DNA of 64,000 nt. It comes from Zygaena filipendulae (Eukaryota; Arthropoda; Insecta; Lepidoptera; Zygaenidae). The stretch's first letter is position 1; each line of letters begins with the position of its first letter. Under the pieces are notes generated by a model. The model made no database searches and was not told the origin of the DNA. It was given only the letters and a program-made list of their open reading frames with translations. Positions 36,166-49,820 of the stretch are shown here, one piece after another. Where the stretch lies: positions 5,334,501 to 5,398,500 of the forward strand of contig OU015660.1 in NCBI GenBank assembly GCA_907165275.2, in the 5' to 3' direction. Both the position numbers and the translations under genes were made by a program.

Positions 36166-37413
36166 CGCCATCTGGTTTTGAAGCTAGTAAAGTAGAGCTT
36201 TTCTTGGTTCAAAATATGAAGATAACCTATTTTGTTTATATCGAAAAAAATTACTAAATAAATAATAAAATTTATTTTTCTAAACATCATAGAGACACTG
36301 CACAAGACTACTTTCACGCACAAAATCTGCTGCAACACTGGTCTTATGCCATAAACAGCTTTCTCTTTGCGCGCAAAAAACTAATTTGAATTTTCATAGA
36401 AAAATTGGGTCAATGCGTTTCTGGGAAGTGTTTGCATAACTTTGCTATTGTCAGATAGATTTGCATCTTTACCTCTGTTGTACTCTATTGTAGAATGATT
36501 TCTCTAAAGTCAATATTGAATTTTAATTAGAAATAGCCTAGCTCAGCTAAAAGGTAGTACCTACCTATCTCCATACACAAATATTTTGAAATGTCTATAC
36601 TAGAAAAGTTTTGGGCGAACTTATTTCATGCCAAAATCAATCCAACCCGATGGAGGTTCTGTTACTTCTTTGCAAACTATCTAAAGGAAATGAAAAACTG
36701 TTGACTAAATAGATAAGAGAAAAGTATCTAGGTACCTACTTCAAAATTATTTATTGTCTCTAGGTAATAAAACTGTAAGTAACTTACAAACTATGAGTAA
36801 GGTAATGGTCGGCTATGATAACATCATGAAACGACAAACAGCTATTGTTTTATTTGAAAGTAGGTATTTCCTAAAAAGGTCATTTTATAAGAGATTTTTA
36901 TACGTTTTATTTTGTCAGTGCTGGGATTTATCAACTAATATCTACATTTTAGACATTTTTGAACTTATATAAACATGCGCCATCTGTTGAAAAGTGCGTA
37001 AACTTTTTCATGCTTTGAATTATAACTGACCGACTCTACATTGACTAGAGTATGAAAGCAACTGTGTTGGCAAGATAGGCATCAGTATAATTATTGTTAC
37101 AAAATATGGTTTTTAAATTATAATTCAGTTCAAACAGATAGGTATAATAGGTATGTTATTATTAAAAATTATTAGATTTTCGCAATTTTTTTTGAAGTTC
37201 AACGAATAAGCAAAAAAAGCTGTTCTTAAAAAATTTACCATCGGCACCTATTGAAAGAAAGCTTTTTGTTTACGTTTTCTTACTGAATTTTTGACGAAAA
37301 ATCAAGTTTTACAAATAATATCAGCTTCATTTTCTTTTAACACATACCAGCTCTACGAATGTTTATAGAAAGAGTGAGAGCTTTCGACATATAAAGAAAA
37401 CGCCATCTGTGCG
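36166..37413 (-). promoter_or_regulatory. Three CTCF/Pho-like CGCCATCTG motifs
   Basis: CGCCATCTG occurs at 36166, 36978 and 37401, all in the same orientation within 1.25 kb. The middle one (GCGCCATCTGTTG) reads CAACAGATGGCGC on the minus strand, a good match to the AGATGGCGC core of insect CTCF. The rest of the interval is AT-rich with no gene. Function is inferred from motif alone. Confidence 0.3.
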
Positions 37414-39134
37414 TTTTGGTCAGAGTCACTTTATAAGACGTTCCAAATCAGGGATAGCCAACTTTTTCACAGACATTATTGTGATACTTCGTTATCGAAT
37501 TACATTTAATGTATACTTTTACATTCTTTTATTACTACTACTTTTATTGTTTCTTCCGTTTTCATGTCGCTATGTGGAGGGACGGAAACTGATCATCGGA
37601 TTTTTTTACAAACAGATAATGAGAGACGAGAAGTTCTAAAATATACTTTATTTTGTCTCAATCAGAGTTCTCTGGGGGATTCAAAAGTTCACGCAAGCAT
37701 AACCAGAGGCAAAATTTATTATATTTACTGATATTATATAAATTATACTTTTCATTCTTCTTAATACTACTATCTTACTTATTGTACGGTACTTATTAGT
37801 TCCTAAAAGAATACCAAAATTTATTATAAAGAAGACGCCATTAAAAAATAGGTGCCTAGTAATAAAAACTAATCCAATTTTTGTCCATTATGTGTAGATT
37901 TTTTAGTTTAAAAATTTAACTCTAAAAGTATTTTTAGTTTAGGACTATTTGCAGCAATCCCTAGGTTATTGATTGTGGAGTAGTGTTATTTCACATCTCC
38001 AAGTTTTTCTCTTTGAATGTACCTAAATAGATGGGTACATTGAGCTTAATGGTATTATTATGCATCATTATAATCTATTTAGACTTTATAGATATTTTTT
38101 TAAATAGTTTTGAAAAAATTGGCAATTGCTACAATATATAAAACTTACCTAACTAAGTTAATTTAAATTTTAATTATTATTTTTAGACAGTATAGGACAT
38201 TGAATTTTCCTAAGCCACACATTCAAAAATATTCTGTGTGCGTGTGCTCTAAAGATTTTCAAACAGTTGCTTGCCTTTGACGCCATTTTAGTTTATTTTC
38301 CATCTCTGTCATTTCTATACACAGAGCTTTCAAGTGCGAGGGAACCATAAAGTTTTAGTGCTATCTCTCTCATACAGACTCCATCGTCGACCATCGCCGA
38401 TGGAGTGGTTCACGGACGCATAAGCGGCCCTTGAGCTTTCGATTTAAGAAGGGGAATGTACATTTTACAATTTTAAAGGAAAAAAACATGGCGAGATCTT
38501 TCGATGCGATGAGGATCTTTGTGAGTGAGTGAGCGGGGAGTTAAAAAAATTCGGTAATGGATGAAAGGACGCTTAAAATATATTTAAACGAGAGATAATG
38601 GTTAAACTCACCTTTAGACAACGTCTCGCACCAATTTAAACGCACATCGACGTTTCATACCATCTTGATAAGATCTGTAAACAAGAGAAGGAATTTTACT
38701 TTTACCTAACTGAATTCTTAATTTTTAATACAAACCACACATTTCTCAATAATATATAGGTACCTACAGAGGAAATAGTTAAAATTCAATTCAATTAGAT
38801 TAATAATTTAATTCTTAATGTTTTTGTAAAACATATCTAGGGGTAGATTGGTAAATACGCAAATTTTGATAAATAAAAAAATAATCCTAAATCATCACAT
38901 ATCATAATTACTAAGATTCTTATAAATTTAAGTAGGTAAATTTTATATATGTAGGTACCTAGGTATAAGTAAATTAATAGTATAAATAGGTAGGTAGGTA
39001 TAATGTTTTGGATATAGTAGGTTATTCTCAAAGATTTTTATTTTGAGTAAATCACAAGATTAAGAATAATGTGTTAAGTATCTAATATTATATTTCAAGT
39101 AGGGTAGTAGGTACAATAATAATCTTATTTTATT

Positions 39135-39330
39135 ACTAGCTGTACCCCGCGGTTTTGGCCGCGGTAATTTCGGAGTTCCCGCAGGAATTTCGGGATAAAA
39201 AGTACCCTATGTCCTTTTCTGTATCCCTGACCACGTGCATGCCAAATTTCATCCAAATCCGTTCAGCCGTTCTTGTGTGATTGAGTAACTAACATCCACA
39301 CTTTCACATTTATAATATTAGTAGGATGAC
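39135..39330 (+). mobile_element. Lep1/Helitron-like repeat, well preserved
   Basis: It starts ACTAGCTGTACCCCGCGG and has GGAGTTCCCGCAGGAATTTC, AAAAAGTACCCTATGTCCTT and the usual end TTATAATATTAGTAGGAT. This is one of the clearest full-length copies in the window. Confidence 0.65.
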
Positions 39331-40050
39331 TAGCATTGACAGCAGCAAAAAAACGCATTCAATTTGGTGCAGCAGTTTTTGCGTAGCACGAATACAAACA
39401 TACAGACAGACAGAACGACAAAAATTCTAAAAACGGTATTTTTGGCTTCTATATCACTCATAGAGTCGCCTAAATTTACTTTTTCTTATTTATCTCCCAT
39501 GTACCTACAGACATCAACCTGTTACAATTTTATTATATGTATAGATATCATCTGTATAATAGTGAAAGATCACTGACTCACTGACTACACGAATCCCAAA
39601 AACCACTTTACCTATGAATTATTATATTTATTTATTTATTGAATGTTAACACATTCGGCATAGGACCAATGTATATTATGTCTTTAGGTAGGTATCCATA
39701 GAGTAACTAAGTAGGTATTATATAAATATTTAGGTTCACGTAGTGGGACGAGTTACTTAGTGAATATCTATAGGTATAATATACTCTTGGCATATCGTAA
39801 ATTAGCTTATACCTATGCTTTATACTTGGTCTTCAATGCAGCGCGCGGTAACGCGGATTATTTACAGCCCACACGGCACACACCCATGCACTAAGTAGGT
39901 ACCAGATAATCTTTACTAAGTGCACGTTATCGGTTAAAAACTCCAGACTCCACTTGCCACTTCACTTTATGGTAAGTTAAGCAAATATTAATGATGGTAA
40001 ATTTATGACTGCTTTTAAATAACGACGGAACTTGTCATTGATTTATACTT

Positions 40051-40146
40051 ATATTTATTTATTTACTTATTTATTCTTTATTGCACAGCATGTACAAATG
40101 GCGGACTTAATGCCTTGCGGCATTCTCTACCATTTAACCATTGGGT
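40051..40146 (-). mobile_element. LINE 3' end fragment
   Basis: On the minus strand it reads GAGAATGCCGCAAGGCATTA, then AGTCCGCCATTTGTAC, AATAAAGAATAAAT and an (AAAT)n tail. This is a common lepidopteran non-LTR retrotransposon 3' untranslated end. No coding part is attached. Confidence 0.6.
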
Positions 40147-40426
40147 AGGTATATATAGGTTTTAAATACCTAAATAAAGATAGATATGAATAAAATAAAA
40201 AACAACAATCTTAACAAAAACAACTAATTATTATTAGAAATTTATGATCTCACATAACGTATACAATATAGGTACCTAATATTAGAAGAATAGGTACCAT
40301 TTAAATATATATTTTTTTTAAAACATTAAATTAAAATTTATCTCAATTCCAGCCTTAGTTAAGGTCACATTTATTTACATACCTGTATAGGTATCGCTTT
40401 CCCGCCCAGTTTTATTCGTGTCTATG

Positions 40427-40570
40427 TTCTTGCAGGAATTTCGGGATAAAAGTAAGATGTCCTTTTCTGTTATCCCTGATAACATGTTTGCAAAATTTCA
40501 TGATGATCGATTGAGTAATTAATACATGAAAGCGTAACAAACAAACTCGCATTCGCATTTTTATTAGTTT
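40427..40570 (+). mobile_element. Lep1/Helitron-like fragment, truncated
   Basis: GCAGGAATTTCGGGATAAAA followed by GTCCTTTTCTG and TGCAAAATTTCATG matches the middle and end of the family. The ACTAGCTG start is missing. Confidence 0.5.
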
Positions 40571-41615
40571 TGATTATTATTACTGTATATTTTGTATATT
40601 ATTATTACCTATATGAAACTCAAGGCTGAAGCGTGACTCGCATCTTTTTGATTCAGTGTGATTAATATCCAATAAACAGAATTGATTATAAGACCGCTAT
40701 AAACGTATACCTACGCCCGAATGAATAATAATCAAGTATCATCTATTAATTGCAATTTAACGTATCAACAATATTCAATTATATACTTGAAAAAAAAACA
40801 CGCGGTATTTATAAGCTATAGGTTTGATAGTGAGTAGGTATACAATTAAATAGGTACCTATGTAAACTAAATTAAACTATATAAGGCACTAATTTTCCTT
40901 AAGTTTAAGCTTCAAACCGACACTAAAAATTACATTAAAAAGTATACGGAAGGAGTCACAATGCTCCATAACCTACCGCAAAAGTTTGACATTACACTGT
41001 AAGTACAATTGTTTCTTTGTTTATAGAATAAAATTTATAGGCGCCGCCTTCCGTTTATGAGGCACTCGGCAGTTATATGGGCGTTGAACTTTAAATCAGA
41101 TGATTATGGTTTGTTAATGGACGTACAGAATGTATATTTTGGTAATAAAGTATTTCATTGTTTTTGTGCAATTGTATAAGTGAGAAATAACATTCTGTTC
41201 CTAGCGGAAGTTGAACATCAAGTTCGTTTTGCAGCCTGGATATATAGGCAGGTATATCCTTTAATGTAATATTAATTATATCACTGCAGCTTTGGATGAG
41301 GTCAAATATATATTTTTCGCTATTATTATTAGTAATACCTAGTTACCTAATTTTTACTCAGAATTTTACTATGAAGTCTCAAATACCTAAACAATATCAG
41401 CTCTGCTGCGGTAGGTATCTACAATTAAAATCCCCGAAACATACACAACCTTAAATTACTTAGATATAATAAAAAAATGAACAAAAAAAATTAAACCGAC
41501 TTCAAGAGTTCCGCTGTTTGTTTCCGAAACTCATCATCAGATTTATAGGAAATTTAAATGCGACCATTGCGAAATTTTCGAACAAAAAAAAAATCGTAAA
41601 TCCGTCTATAGATAT

Positions 41616-41635
41616 ATAATAATAATAATAATAAT
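41616..41635. repeat. (AAT)n microsatellite
   Basis: About six TAA/ATA units occur in a row within AT-rich DNA. Confidence 0.7.
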
Positions 41636-41754
41636 CCACTTCACAACACACAGATCTAATTGATCCCACACTAAGCTATAAGCTTGTATCGTGGAAACCA
41701 AGCAAACGTGGTATATACTACACATATTATTACATATATATTATACTACGAGTA

Positions 41755-41893
41755 TAGATATATATACACACCCAGACTGGAAAATAGAACCTTGTGTTCA
41801 TCACATGAAGTCCCCCCCCCCCCCGGAATCGAACCCGGAACCTCTTGATTAGCGGGCAGGCATGGTGACCATTGCGCCAATCGGGTCGTCATA
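41755..41893 (-). mobile_element. tRNA-derived SINE
   Basis: On the minus strand the head carries a Pol III A box (TTGGCGCAATGG) and, about 38 bases later, a B box (GGTTCGATTCC). It is followed by a run of 13 G and a body ending CCAGTCTGGGTGTGTATATATA. Acceptor and anticodon stems do not pair properly, so it is not a working tRNA gene. A 94-codon open frame across it is a by-product. Confidence 0.75.
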
Positions 41894-42135
41894 AGATGAA
41901 GATATGCCCAAACGTACATTAAAAAAAATATAGAAACATCCGAATTGATAACCTGCTCCTTTTTGAATTCGGTTAAAAATACGTTAAGTATAGGTTGATA
42001 TTTTATAACATGAATGTACCCATAACTCAAGAAGACTGAACTTATACAGTCCTTTGCACAACGTAAAGATATATTATGTACTTATACGAGTAGTTACCTC
42101 ACTCTTTCTTCTCGTCCGTTTGTATTAACATCACC

Positions 42136-42343
42136 ACATATTAGGTATAGAACAAAGTCGCTTCCCACTGTCTGTCTGTCCCCTATGTATGCTTAGATCT
42201 TTAAATGTACGCAACGGATTTTCATGCGGTTTTTTTTTAATAGATAGTGATTCAGGAGGAAGGTTATACGTAGGTATAGTTTATCATGGAATTCCCGCAG
42301 GAACTCCGAAATAAACGCGGGAGAAACTGCGGGGAACAGCTAG
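42136..42343 (-). mobile_element. Lep1/Helitron-like repeat
   Basis: Read on the minus strand it begins ACTAGCTGTTCCCCGCAG and carries the GGAGTTCCTGCGGGAATTCC module. The plus strand shows GGATTTTCATGCGG and a TTCAGGAGGAAGG string that recur in this family. Confidence 0.6.
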
Positions 42344-43929
42344 TTAGTCATAAAACAATCCGTTGGAAACACGTCTGTTACCTACTAGGTAAGAATAGCA
42401 AGGTGGAGGCTGAGTCAGTAATCAATTAATTATATAATACCTGTAGTTATTGGTAATTACGATGTATTTTTTGCATCAATTACTTCGACATGATTAAAAA
42501 CACTACTCGAATTATATTAATAATTACAACTATAAATTATATTGATAGTTATTATTTATGACCATTCATCATAACTTCACCATACGTAGGTATATATATA
42601 TACCACTTGTGGCAATGACGCCAAAAAAATCATAGAATTATAGGTAAAAATACCGACTATTTATTATTCCAATAGTTTAACGTTGTTTGGTAGAAAAAGG
42701 AAATTCAATATTTTAAATTTTAAATTTTCTAACAATATTAATATTTCCGATAAAAACGGCTATAAGAAATAGATAAGGATCCACTATAACAGCTATCCTA
42801 TTAAACAGATCTACAAATTGATAGACCGTAATAATAGCCAAGGAATCATATACCAGTCAAAGATGCACGCGTGTCTTGCAATAGCCCAAACACCGGTTGT
42901 TTAGTGATGTTGTAAATCAAATCATCAATTATCGACGGGCGTTTACACTCGTGACGCCGCCGTGTAAACAATCCAGACATTAAAACTGCTGCTACCTATT
43001 TTATGACTATTGAATTCAGGGGAAAATCGATTTTATTCGCTTGCCTTTTCATCGGTTTACAGGCAAAGTCGCTCGGATATTTTCATGGGAGTGCGTGCGT
43101 GGATGAGTGTTCTAATTTCTTTTTTGTTGCATAGAGGAAGTGGTCGTGGAGGTTGACCGAGCAACAGTGCATGGCGTGACGTCGGCGTAAACAACTGACA
43201 TGCGATAAACTAGGCTTACTTCAAGCCTTTCAATGAGCACTAATTTAGTTTGATGTTTTATAAAAAGATACAAAAGGCAGCTTAGAATTATTTCACACCT
43301 TATCTCAAGGTACGAAAAAACTTAATGATCCTATCAAATATAGGTATTTATAATGTCCACTTACCAATACTCAATATTTATTCCATGTTTGGCCTATTCC
43401 AACAATTACCACTGCTTTAATTTACCACAGTCCTAGCGAAATGAGTGAAGCCACTGTCAATCCAACCGGCAATAGAGTGTGACCCCTGAAGAGTCATCAA
43501 GACAACTGAGACGGTACCAGAGCGGCCAACAATTGTATCATATATTTATGCCGCTAACAAAACACTAACAAATTGATATGTTTATCTACAAAGAACTATA
43601 AATTCATTCAGAGCAGGCCCACCCTTTAGGGAGGGTCCCACCCTTCTGATTTAAAAAATTGCAAAATATTACATAAATAATAAAAAGGCAACATCTCTCC
43701 CCTAGATGTTACAAACTACTTTTGCTACAGATATCATTTTGGCTAAAGCATAGTTCCGGGGAAATGGTCTGGAAAGTATTTTTATATTTTAAACATTTCA
43801 TTATACATTATTCATAAATGAAATATGTATAATATACACAGAAAAATAAAATTGAAGTGTCTATTTGTTATTCAAAATTAATAGCTTTTCACTAAATTTC
43901 TCATAAAAAAGTCATTTTTTAAATTTTTG

Positions 43930-44030
43930 TCTTTGTTTGCTTGTTTGTTCCGGCTAATCTCTGACACGGCTGGACCGATTTTCACGGGACTTTCACTACA
44001 CACTTTCTACATTTTGTCAACTAATGGTTG
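43930..44030 (-). mobile_element. Lep1-like fragment
   Basis: GGCTGGACCGATTTTCACGG and GACTTTCACTAC match the inner part of the nearby copy at 44530-44813. Both ends are degraded. Confidence 0.4.
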
Positions 44031-44529
44031 AGACCTGAATTAATAGACTAAAATTTACCTAATAAAATGATAAAAGTAAGGAGTCCTTGGCACTGGCAGC
44101 CAAAACTATAACACCTTGAGGATTTGACAGTTAAAAATACTGCCGGAAGCTGAGATTTTAAACAATGGCTGTTGGTACCAAAACCGGCACCCAAAAATAA
44201 CGCCGCTGGAAACCAGCGGTAAATAGAAATTTTAGCAGAATAACTTCAAAGCATGTATAATGTGTGTAGTAGGTATATTCACTTCTGCTGAGGCATTCTT
44301 TTTGCACTGTATATTTTTATATGCTCATACGGATTACTGTTAGGTATAATCTGGCCTAATTTAGCAGGTTGAGGTGCTCATAAGTTGGAATTTGGTATAC
44401 CTACCAACCAAAGCAAATTTAACTTTTAGCCTCATTTTACTTACAATTACCTAATAGATATAGGTAAATTCAATCCCTTTCTTATTGAAAAACGAAAAAA
44501 ATTGGAAACATTGTAGGTAGGTACTATAA

Positions 44530-44813
44530 TAAAAATGTGTTGCTAAGCGCATAACTTCCAAACGACTGCACCAAATTTGATAATTGTTTTATTTTGTGTT
44601 CGTTATTGTCAAGACAAGGTTTATATAAAAGAAGTTTGGAGTTCATGCGGGAATTCTGAAACTCACGCGGGTGAATCTCCGAAACGGTTGGACCGATATT
44701 GACGGGACTTTCACTGCTAATTAGCTGATGTTATAAGGAGGAAATCAGGCTACTTTGGAGTTCCTGCGGGAATTACGAAACTCACGTGGGTGATACCGCG
44801 GGGCACAGCTAGT
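44530..44813 (-). mobile_element. Lep1/Helitron-like repeat, long copy
   Basis: It ends CCGCGGGGCACAGCTAGT, the putative Helitron 3' terminus on the plus strand. The GGAGTT-CTGCGGGAATT module occurs twice (about 44637 and 44757), as in the copy at 14301. It is preceded by CCAAACGACTGCACCAAATT, which also recurs elsewhere in the window. Confidence 0.65.
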
Positions 44814-45529
44814 ATTGAATATAATTGACGTTAAATTGCACTTCTATTTTATGACATTCAGAAACAATTTATTATACATTATAGAACCATAACATTTCAA
44901 TACATATAATACTAACAAAAACACATATATCTAATAACCCGCACGACCCAATTTAACTAGTTCCCACTCCTACAATTCGCACCATCGATTTATGAATTTA
45001 ACCCCACTATGGGAGACAATAAAAAACCAAACCCTAACTCTAACAGATAAGAGAGTCCCGTATTTTTAATTTGGGACTTTTATGGTTTTATGGGAAAAGT
45101 TAAAATAGCTTTGGGTGTGTGCCTAATTGTGAGCTGGCTAATAGGTCGCGAGAGACCCGCGTATCAAGCGCGATAGAAGGGTGGAAGCCAAGTAGAAGTA
45201 ATGACTCAGTGCGATATCACGTGATAATTATATTTTGATAGACCACGTTATTTACATAGATATGTAGGTACTCGAAATATCATAAGTATTATACTATACT
45301 TTATCTATTATTATACCTATTCGTATAATATATTTTAATATATCTTTATAAATATGATATGTACAACGTATTAATGAATTAACTAAAAACCTAATACACC
45401 ACATTTAAAAAATAAATAATAATATGATTAAAATATATGTGAAGAGAAATCTGTCGTGTAGGTAAGTAACATAATATAATATTAGGTAACAAACATATAA
45501 AATATATCTTCTTCTTCTCATTCGTTTCC

Positions 45530-45871
45530 TCATGGCTGAGGGTTGTGACTATTCTGGACGACACGTTTCACCAGGGCTCTCCAGGCAGCCCTGTTCTCCG
45601 CCTGGCGCTTGGTTGCCTGGATGTTGCACTTCGTGACCTCCTTCACCATGTCAGTCCATCGCGATGGCGATCTTCCGCAGCCCCTCTTGCCCTCAACGCG
45701 CCCGACAACAATCATTCTCTCCAGGATGTCAGGTTTTCGTCTGGTCCCGTGACCGAAGTACTGTAGGAGTCGCTTCATACACGCCGTAGAGAGTCTCGAC
45801 TTGATATTCAGTTTACCCAGGATCGACGCGTTGTATAAAATATCACAACACAAGCTTTATCGTGGGATCAA
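45530..45871 (-). pseudogene. Non-LTR retrotransposon ORF2, C-terminal fragment
   Basis: This 107-codon frame resembles the extreme C-terminus of a LINE reverse transcriptase protein. It reads RLLQYFGHG, then RRKPDILERMIVVGRVEGKR, then SPSRWTDMVKEV and AENRAAWRALV before the stop. Such basic, Trp-rich ends are typical of RTE/R1-like elements. The RT core and endonuclease are absent, so it is a dead 5'-truncated copy. Upstream sequence CTTTATCGTGGGATCAAG recurs in inverted orientation near 41660. Confidence 0.7.
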
Positions 45872-45960
45872 GGGATCAAGTTGGTACGTTAGGTACTACT
45901 ACGTTAGGTATTGGTGTGCTGTAGAATATTATTTGGCTCTTTAGCCATATGATTGGTTGA

Positions 45961-46030
45961 TTGATTTATTTATTTATTATACGAAAATTTCACAGTGTTG
46001 CAGTTACATTAAGGCATTGTGATTTGATTG
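45961..46030 (-). repeat. Retroposon tail remnant
   Basis: TTGATTTATTTATTTATTAT followed by a TTACATTAAGGCATTGTG-type string resembles a LINE 3' end read on the minus strand. Confidence 0.35.
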
Positions 46031-46094
46031 TAAATGTTTAATTTGACAAATTGGTCAGAACCAATCGGTTAAAAAACACCTATGTAGATAAATG

Positions 46095-46247
46095 CGTAGT
46101 GTTGGACGCCCCCCTGCCAGATGGACCGATGACCTGAGGAAGGTCGCTGGTAGTGGCTGGATGAGGAAAGCGGGAGATCGTGTACTGTGGCGTATCCTTG
46201 GGGAGGCCTACGCCCAGCAGTGAACTGCAATAGGCTGATTGATTGAT
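46095..46247 (+). pseudogene. Second LINE ORF2 C-terminal fragment
   Basis: The plus strand encodes RSVGRPPARWTDDLRKVAGS, then GWMRKAGDRVLW and GEAYAQQ before a stop at 46221-46223. It is followed by a short untranslated end and a (TGAT)n-like tail. It is a different LINE family from the fragment at 45530 and lies in the opposite orientation. All upstream domains are missing. Confidence 0.75.
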
Positions 46248-47905
46248 GTAGATAAATACGAAAGTATGTTTGTCTGAGGGCAAAGAATGCTATAAGAAAC
46301 TTTTACGCCATGATTAGTAGGTACAGGTTATGTATAGGTATGAAAGTGAAAGAATAAAATAAAAGTGCACTCAATATTCGAAATTTTTTAATCCTTTACC
46401 TCTATATAAAGCACCCAACCTATAGAGATGGGTAGATAAAATCTATGGATGCTTATTCTAAATTTAAACCACCTTTTTCTTGAGCCGGTTGGTCGGTGGG
46501 GAACTAATTCCGTATGTTTACGACTCTCTGTCCGCCAGATCAGCCCGTTCCAGATACCGAGACGCGCTCCCACGCCACAACATTAAAGTCCCTTTACACT
46601 ATCATGAGGCTATGGTTCGGCTGCGATTCGATATTTATTTTTGGTTTGACATCAAAAAGTTTTATTTTTCTCGTATAAAGTCTTACCAAACCACACTGAT
46701 TAAGACTTATCAAGCTTTTTTTTAATTCTACTTATCCATCATATGATTTCTCTGTTAAAAGGTAGGTATAATAGGTATAATCAGACTATTAAAATACTTA
46801 GAGACTCATATGTCTATTTAGTACGCGGCCATTACCGTGCCGCAGCCATACTTGTGTGAAAGGGATACTTATCTGTTCGCCTTTCACATGGTGTTTGGAG
46901 TATCGCCGAACAATATCGGGATGAATAATTTATCGGTAGAACTCGCATAATGAACCGTTTCGGTATTCTCATCTGATTGGATTGGATTCTAGAGTGGGCT
47001 GTGAAAGAGAATAATAAAAATAAAACGAATTCTTAAGATAAACATAACAACGATTGTGGGTTTTTCTTGATTGCGATGAATAACTTTTTGTTGTTTCGCT
47101 TTTTCAAATTATAGGTAACTTAATACGTATGGATATTAAAAGTCAGTATAAAAATATCGACATATTGCATTAAAATTTTTTTTATCTTTAAGTTACTAGG
47201 TTACTTAACATAGTCACTAAAGTTTTTTGAAATATAAAATTCAAGAGACATTCATTAAAATTTCATTATGGACAACAAATTTTGAGAGGACAAAGTTGAC
47301 TTTAACACAACTTAATTTTGTCATTCACGACTTCAAGTCAATGTATTGTAATAAGTATAGATTATTATGTTTAAAACAAAAAGGGGACGAATTGAACAAT
47401 CTGCATAGTCTTAGAGTACGGAACAACAGTGAAAGTCAATGAAACATGAGAGTTGATTTAATCACATCACATTGTAAAGTAAGCACGCGTCAAACGATCA
47501 TAATGCATATAAACTCTTATATTCGTTATAAATCACAACTTTTTTATGTACCATTAAAAAGCGTTTTATTAGTTATTAACACGTGGTAAAATAGTAAAAC
47601 ATTTGTAGAAAAGTCCAATCATTTACATATGAGTGTGAATTGTGATAGGTTACTGCAGGAGCTGCTCCCGATTATGGCCCTAATTAACGAAAGGTTAAAA
47701 AACATCCTTAACAAAAACAATAAACAGTTGCATCTCAAGTGATTGTACTCGTAATGTGCAATAAAAATAATTAATGCCCTTTATTTAAATCAGTATAAAT
47801 TCTAAATTACGAATGATTAATTATAGGTAGGTTTTGTAAACATTATTAATAATATAGAAAACAAATTATTGTTAATGTAAAAAAAAAACAATTTTCACAG
47901 GCTTT

Positions 47906-47955
47906 TACTATATTATATACTATATATACTATATACTATATATATACTATATTAT
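47906..47955. repeat. AT-rich tandem repeat
   Basis: TATACTATA units are repeated with small variations over about 50 bp. It is self-complementary and likely to form cruciforms. Confidence 0.65.
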
Positions 47956-49820
47956 ACCTACATACATGATGTCTCTTTCTAGTTTCGCGTTGGAATAAAC
48001 ATTATAGCGTATTTAATTCCTTTGTTTGATTTTTCCACTTCCTAAGCAGGAATGTGTGATTAATTTGTGTAATTTCTTACTAATAGTAGGTAATTATCAA
48101 CACTTCCAACATAACATGACTTAATTTCACGAGTGTTGAGTGAATTTGTTAACACCCAATGAGTACACTCTTAAATAGCCTAAAAAGTTTGCTTTGCTTA
48201 ACAAATCAAATTAACATTAATAACCGACGTAAATCAATTATTCGTCTCAAACTTTCATTGACTTTTAAATCGTAATAAAATTTACAAACGGCAGTCAATC
48301 TATTTATTGCTTTAAAGTTGTAAAACGATATTATACGCCATAATGACGTGTGTTATTGGCATTTATTTCATCCATTTCACCATCAATGACCACTGATTCA
48401 ACATTTATGATTATTGTTTAATTAAAAACATATTAGTTACACCAAATAAACAAATACTATCGATTAAGCTCTGATTGTTCACGGTGCTTTATTAGTAAGC
48501 ACGAACAACAATGAATATATACCTTTATAAATTGCATTTTTCTCACGGTTTAAACACGAAATCGTGATCAAGTACAAGTTTTTCTTAGTAATCTATCTAT
48601 ATATTTTATGCGCACAAGGGTGTATTTAAAAACCTGATCATATAAAGCAACATTGTATTTCATATTATATACCTACCACATATGAAGTGACCGGACCGTA
48701 CAATTTGCGCTTGATTTATTTATTACTGGCACAAAATGTCAACAATGTACTTTTTTAAAGTGAAACGAAAAGGATTGTTCACGAAAGGGTGTCCAGGCAT
48801 TGTGAGCGCACCCTTGTATGTAAATTAGTTCGCTGAAACCGAAAGTGTATCCGTCGTTACAATACAGCAACTTGCGTAACTCCAAAATTTGCATAAATTG
48901 TCGATACGCATTAGGTAAAATTATTATGCCTTTTGTATGGCAACGTTTGATGTCACTAAAAAAAAAACGCAACGTAACCATTCCGAAAAACACAAAGAGG
49001 TAAATGCTTAATTGTTTTTATTGTTTTCTTTTCTTTCGTATATTAACATAATTAACATAACATTGACATTGAAATCTTTTGGACAAATATTTTCGTGTTT
49101 GTGGTAAACGACTTTCAATTTCAAAAAAAATCTCTACATTTACATTTAATTTTACTTTGTGATAGTAACGACTTGACTTTCGAACTGAGTAGAACTGTGT
49201 GGTGTCAATTTTTGCAGTTTATTTAATCAAGATATATTCTTACAATACAAAAAAGTCATCACTATATTGGCCTCATATAGTTGTTAGAACCTGCAGTGAC
49301 AATATGAATTGTGTATCAAAATCGGGTTTTCGTTTATGTTCTTTGAAATAAAATCGAGTAGGTATGAGTGATTTTATCAAGGTGTCTAAATATGTCATGG
49401 GATAGTTAAGTTTTATGATCACGATATAAGGGGACGTGTGAGTGCATTCGACGATTTGTTTATCGTTTATGGTGTAGAGGCGATGACAAGCATCGACATG
49501 GTATCAGCACCGACTCACATGGATCTCTTTATGTGGTGTGTTACCTACGTTAAAGTTCACATTTATGGCTTTTTGGTGGTCATTAGAAACCAGTGATATT
49601 CAGGAATCTGACGGCTCGACCACTACAGAATTTCGGTAATATTAACTAAAGCATTTTCTTTTTATAATTTAAGGATATAAACTTTGTAGAAGTTTGCAGT
49701 GATAGGTACTTAACAGATGCACATGAAGTTATAGCAACGAGTACAACATTTATTTAGTCGCCTCAAGGAAGTATATATTATACTTACGTAAACAGCACAT
49801 GATTTTTATTTAGATTAACT

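Noticed and set aside
36754..37639. Short frames of 70-76 codons
   Set aside because: They are chance open frames in AT-rich DNA with low-complexity hydrophobic translations and no family motif.
41818..41893. Functional tRNA gene on the minus strand
   Set aside because: A and B boxes are present, but the acceptor and anticodon stems do not pair and a SINE body follows, so it is a SINE head.
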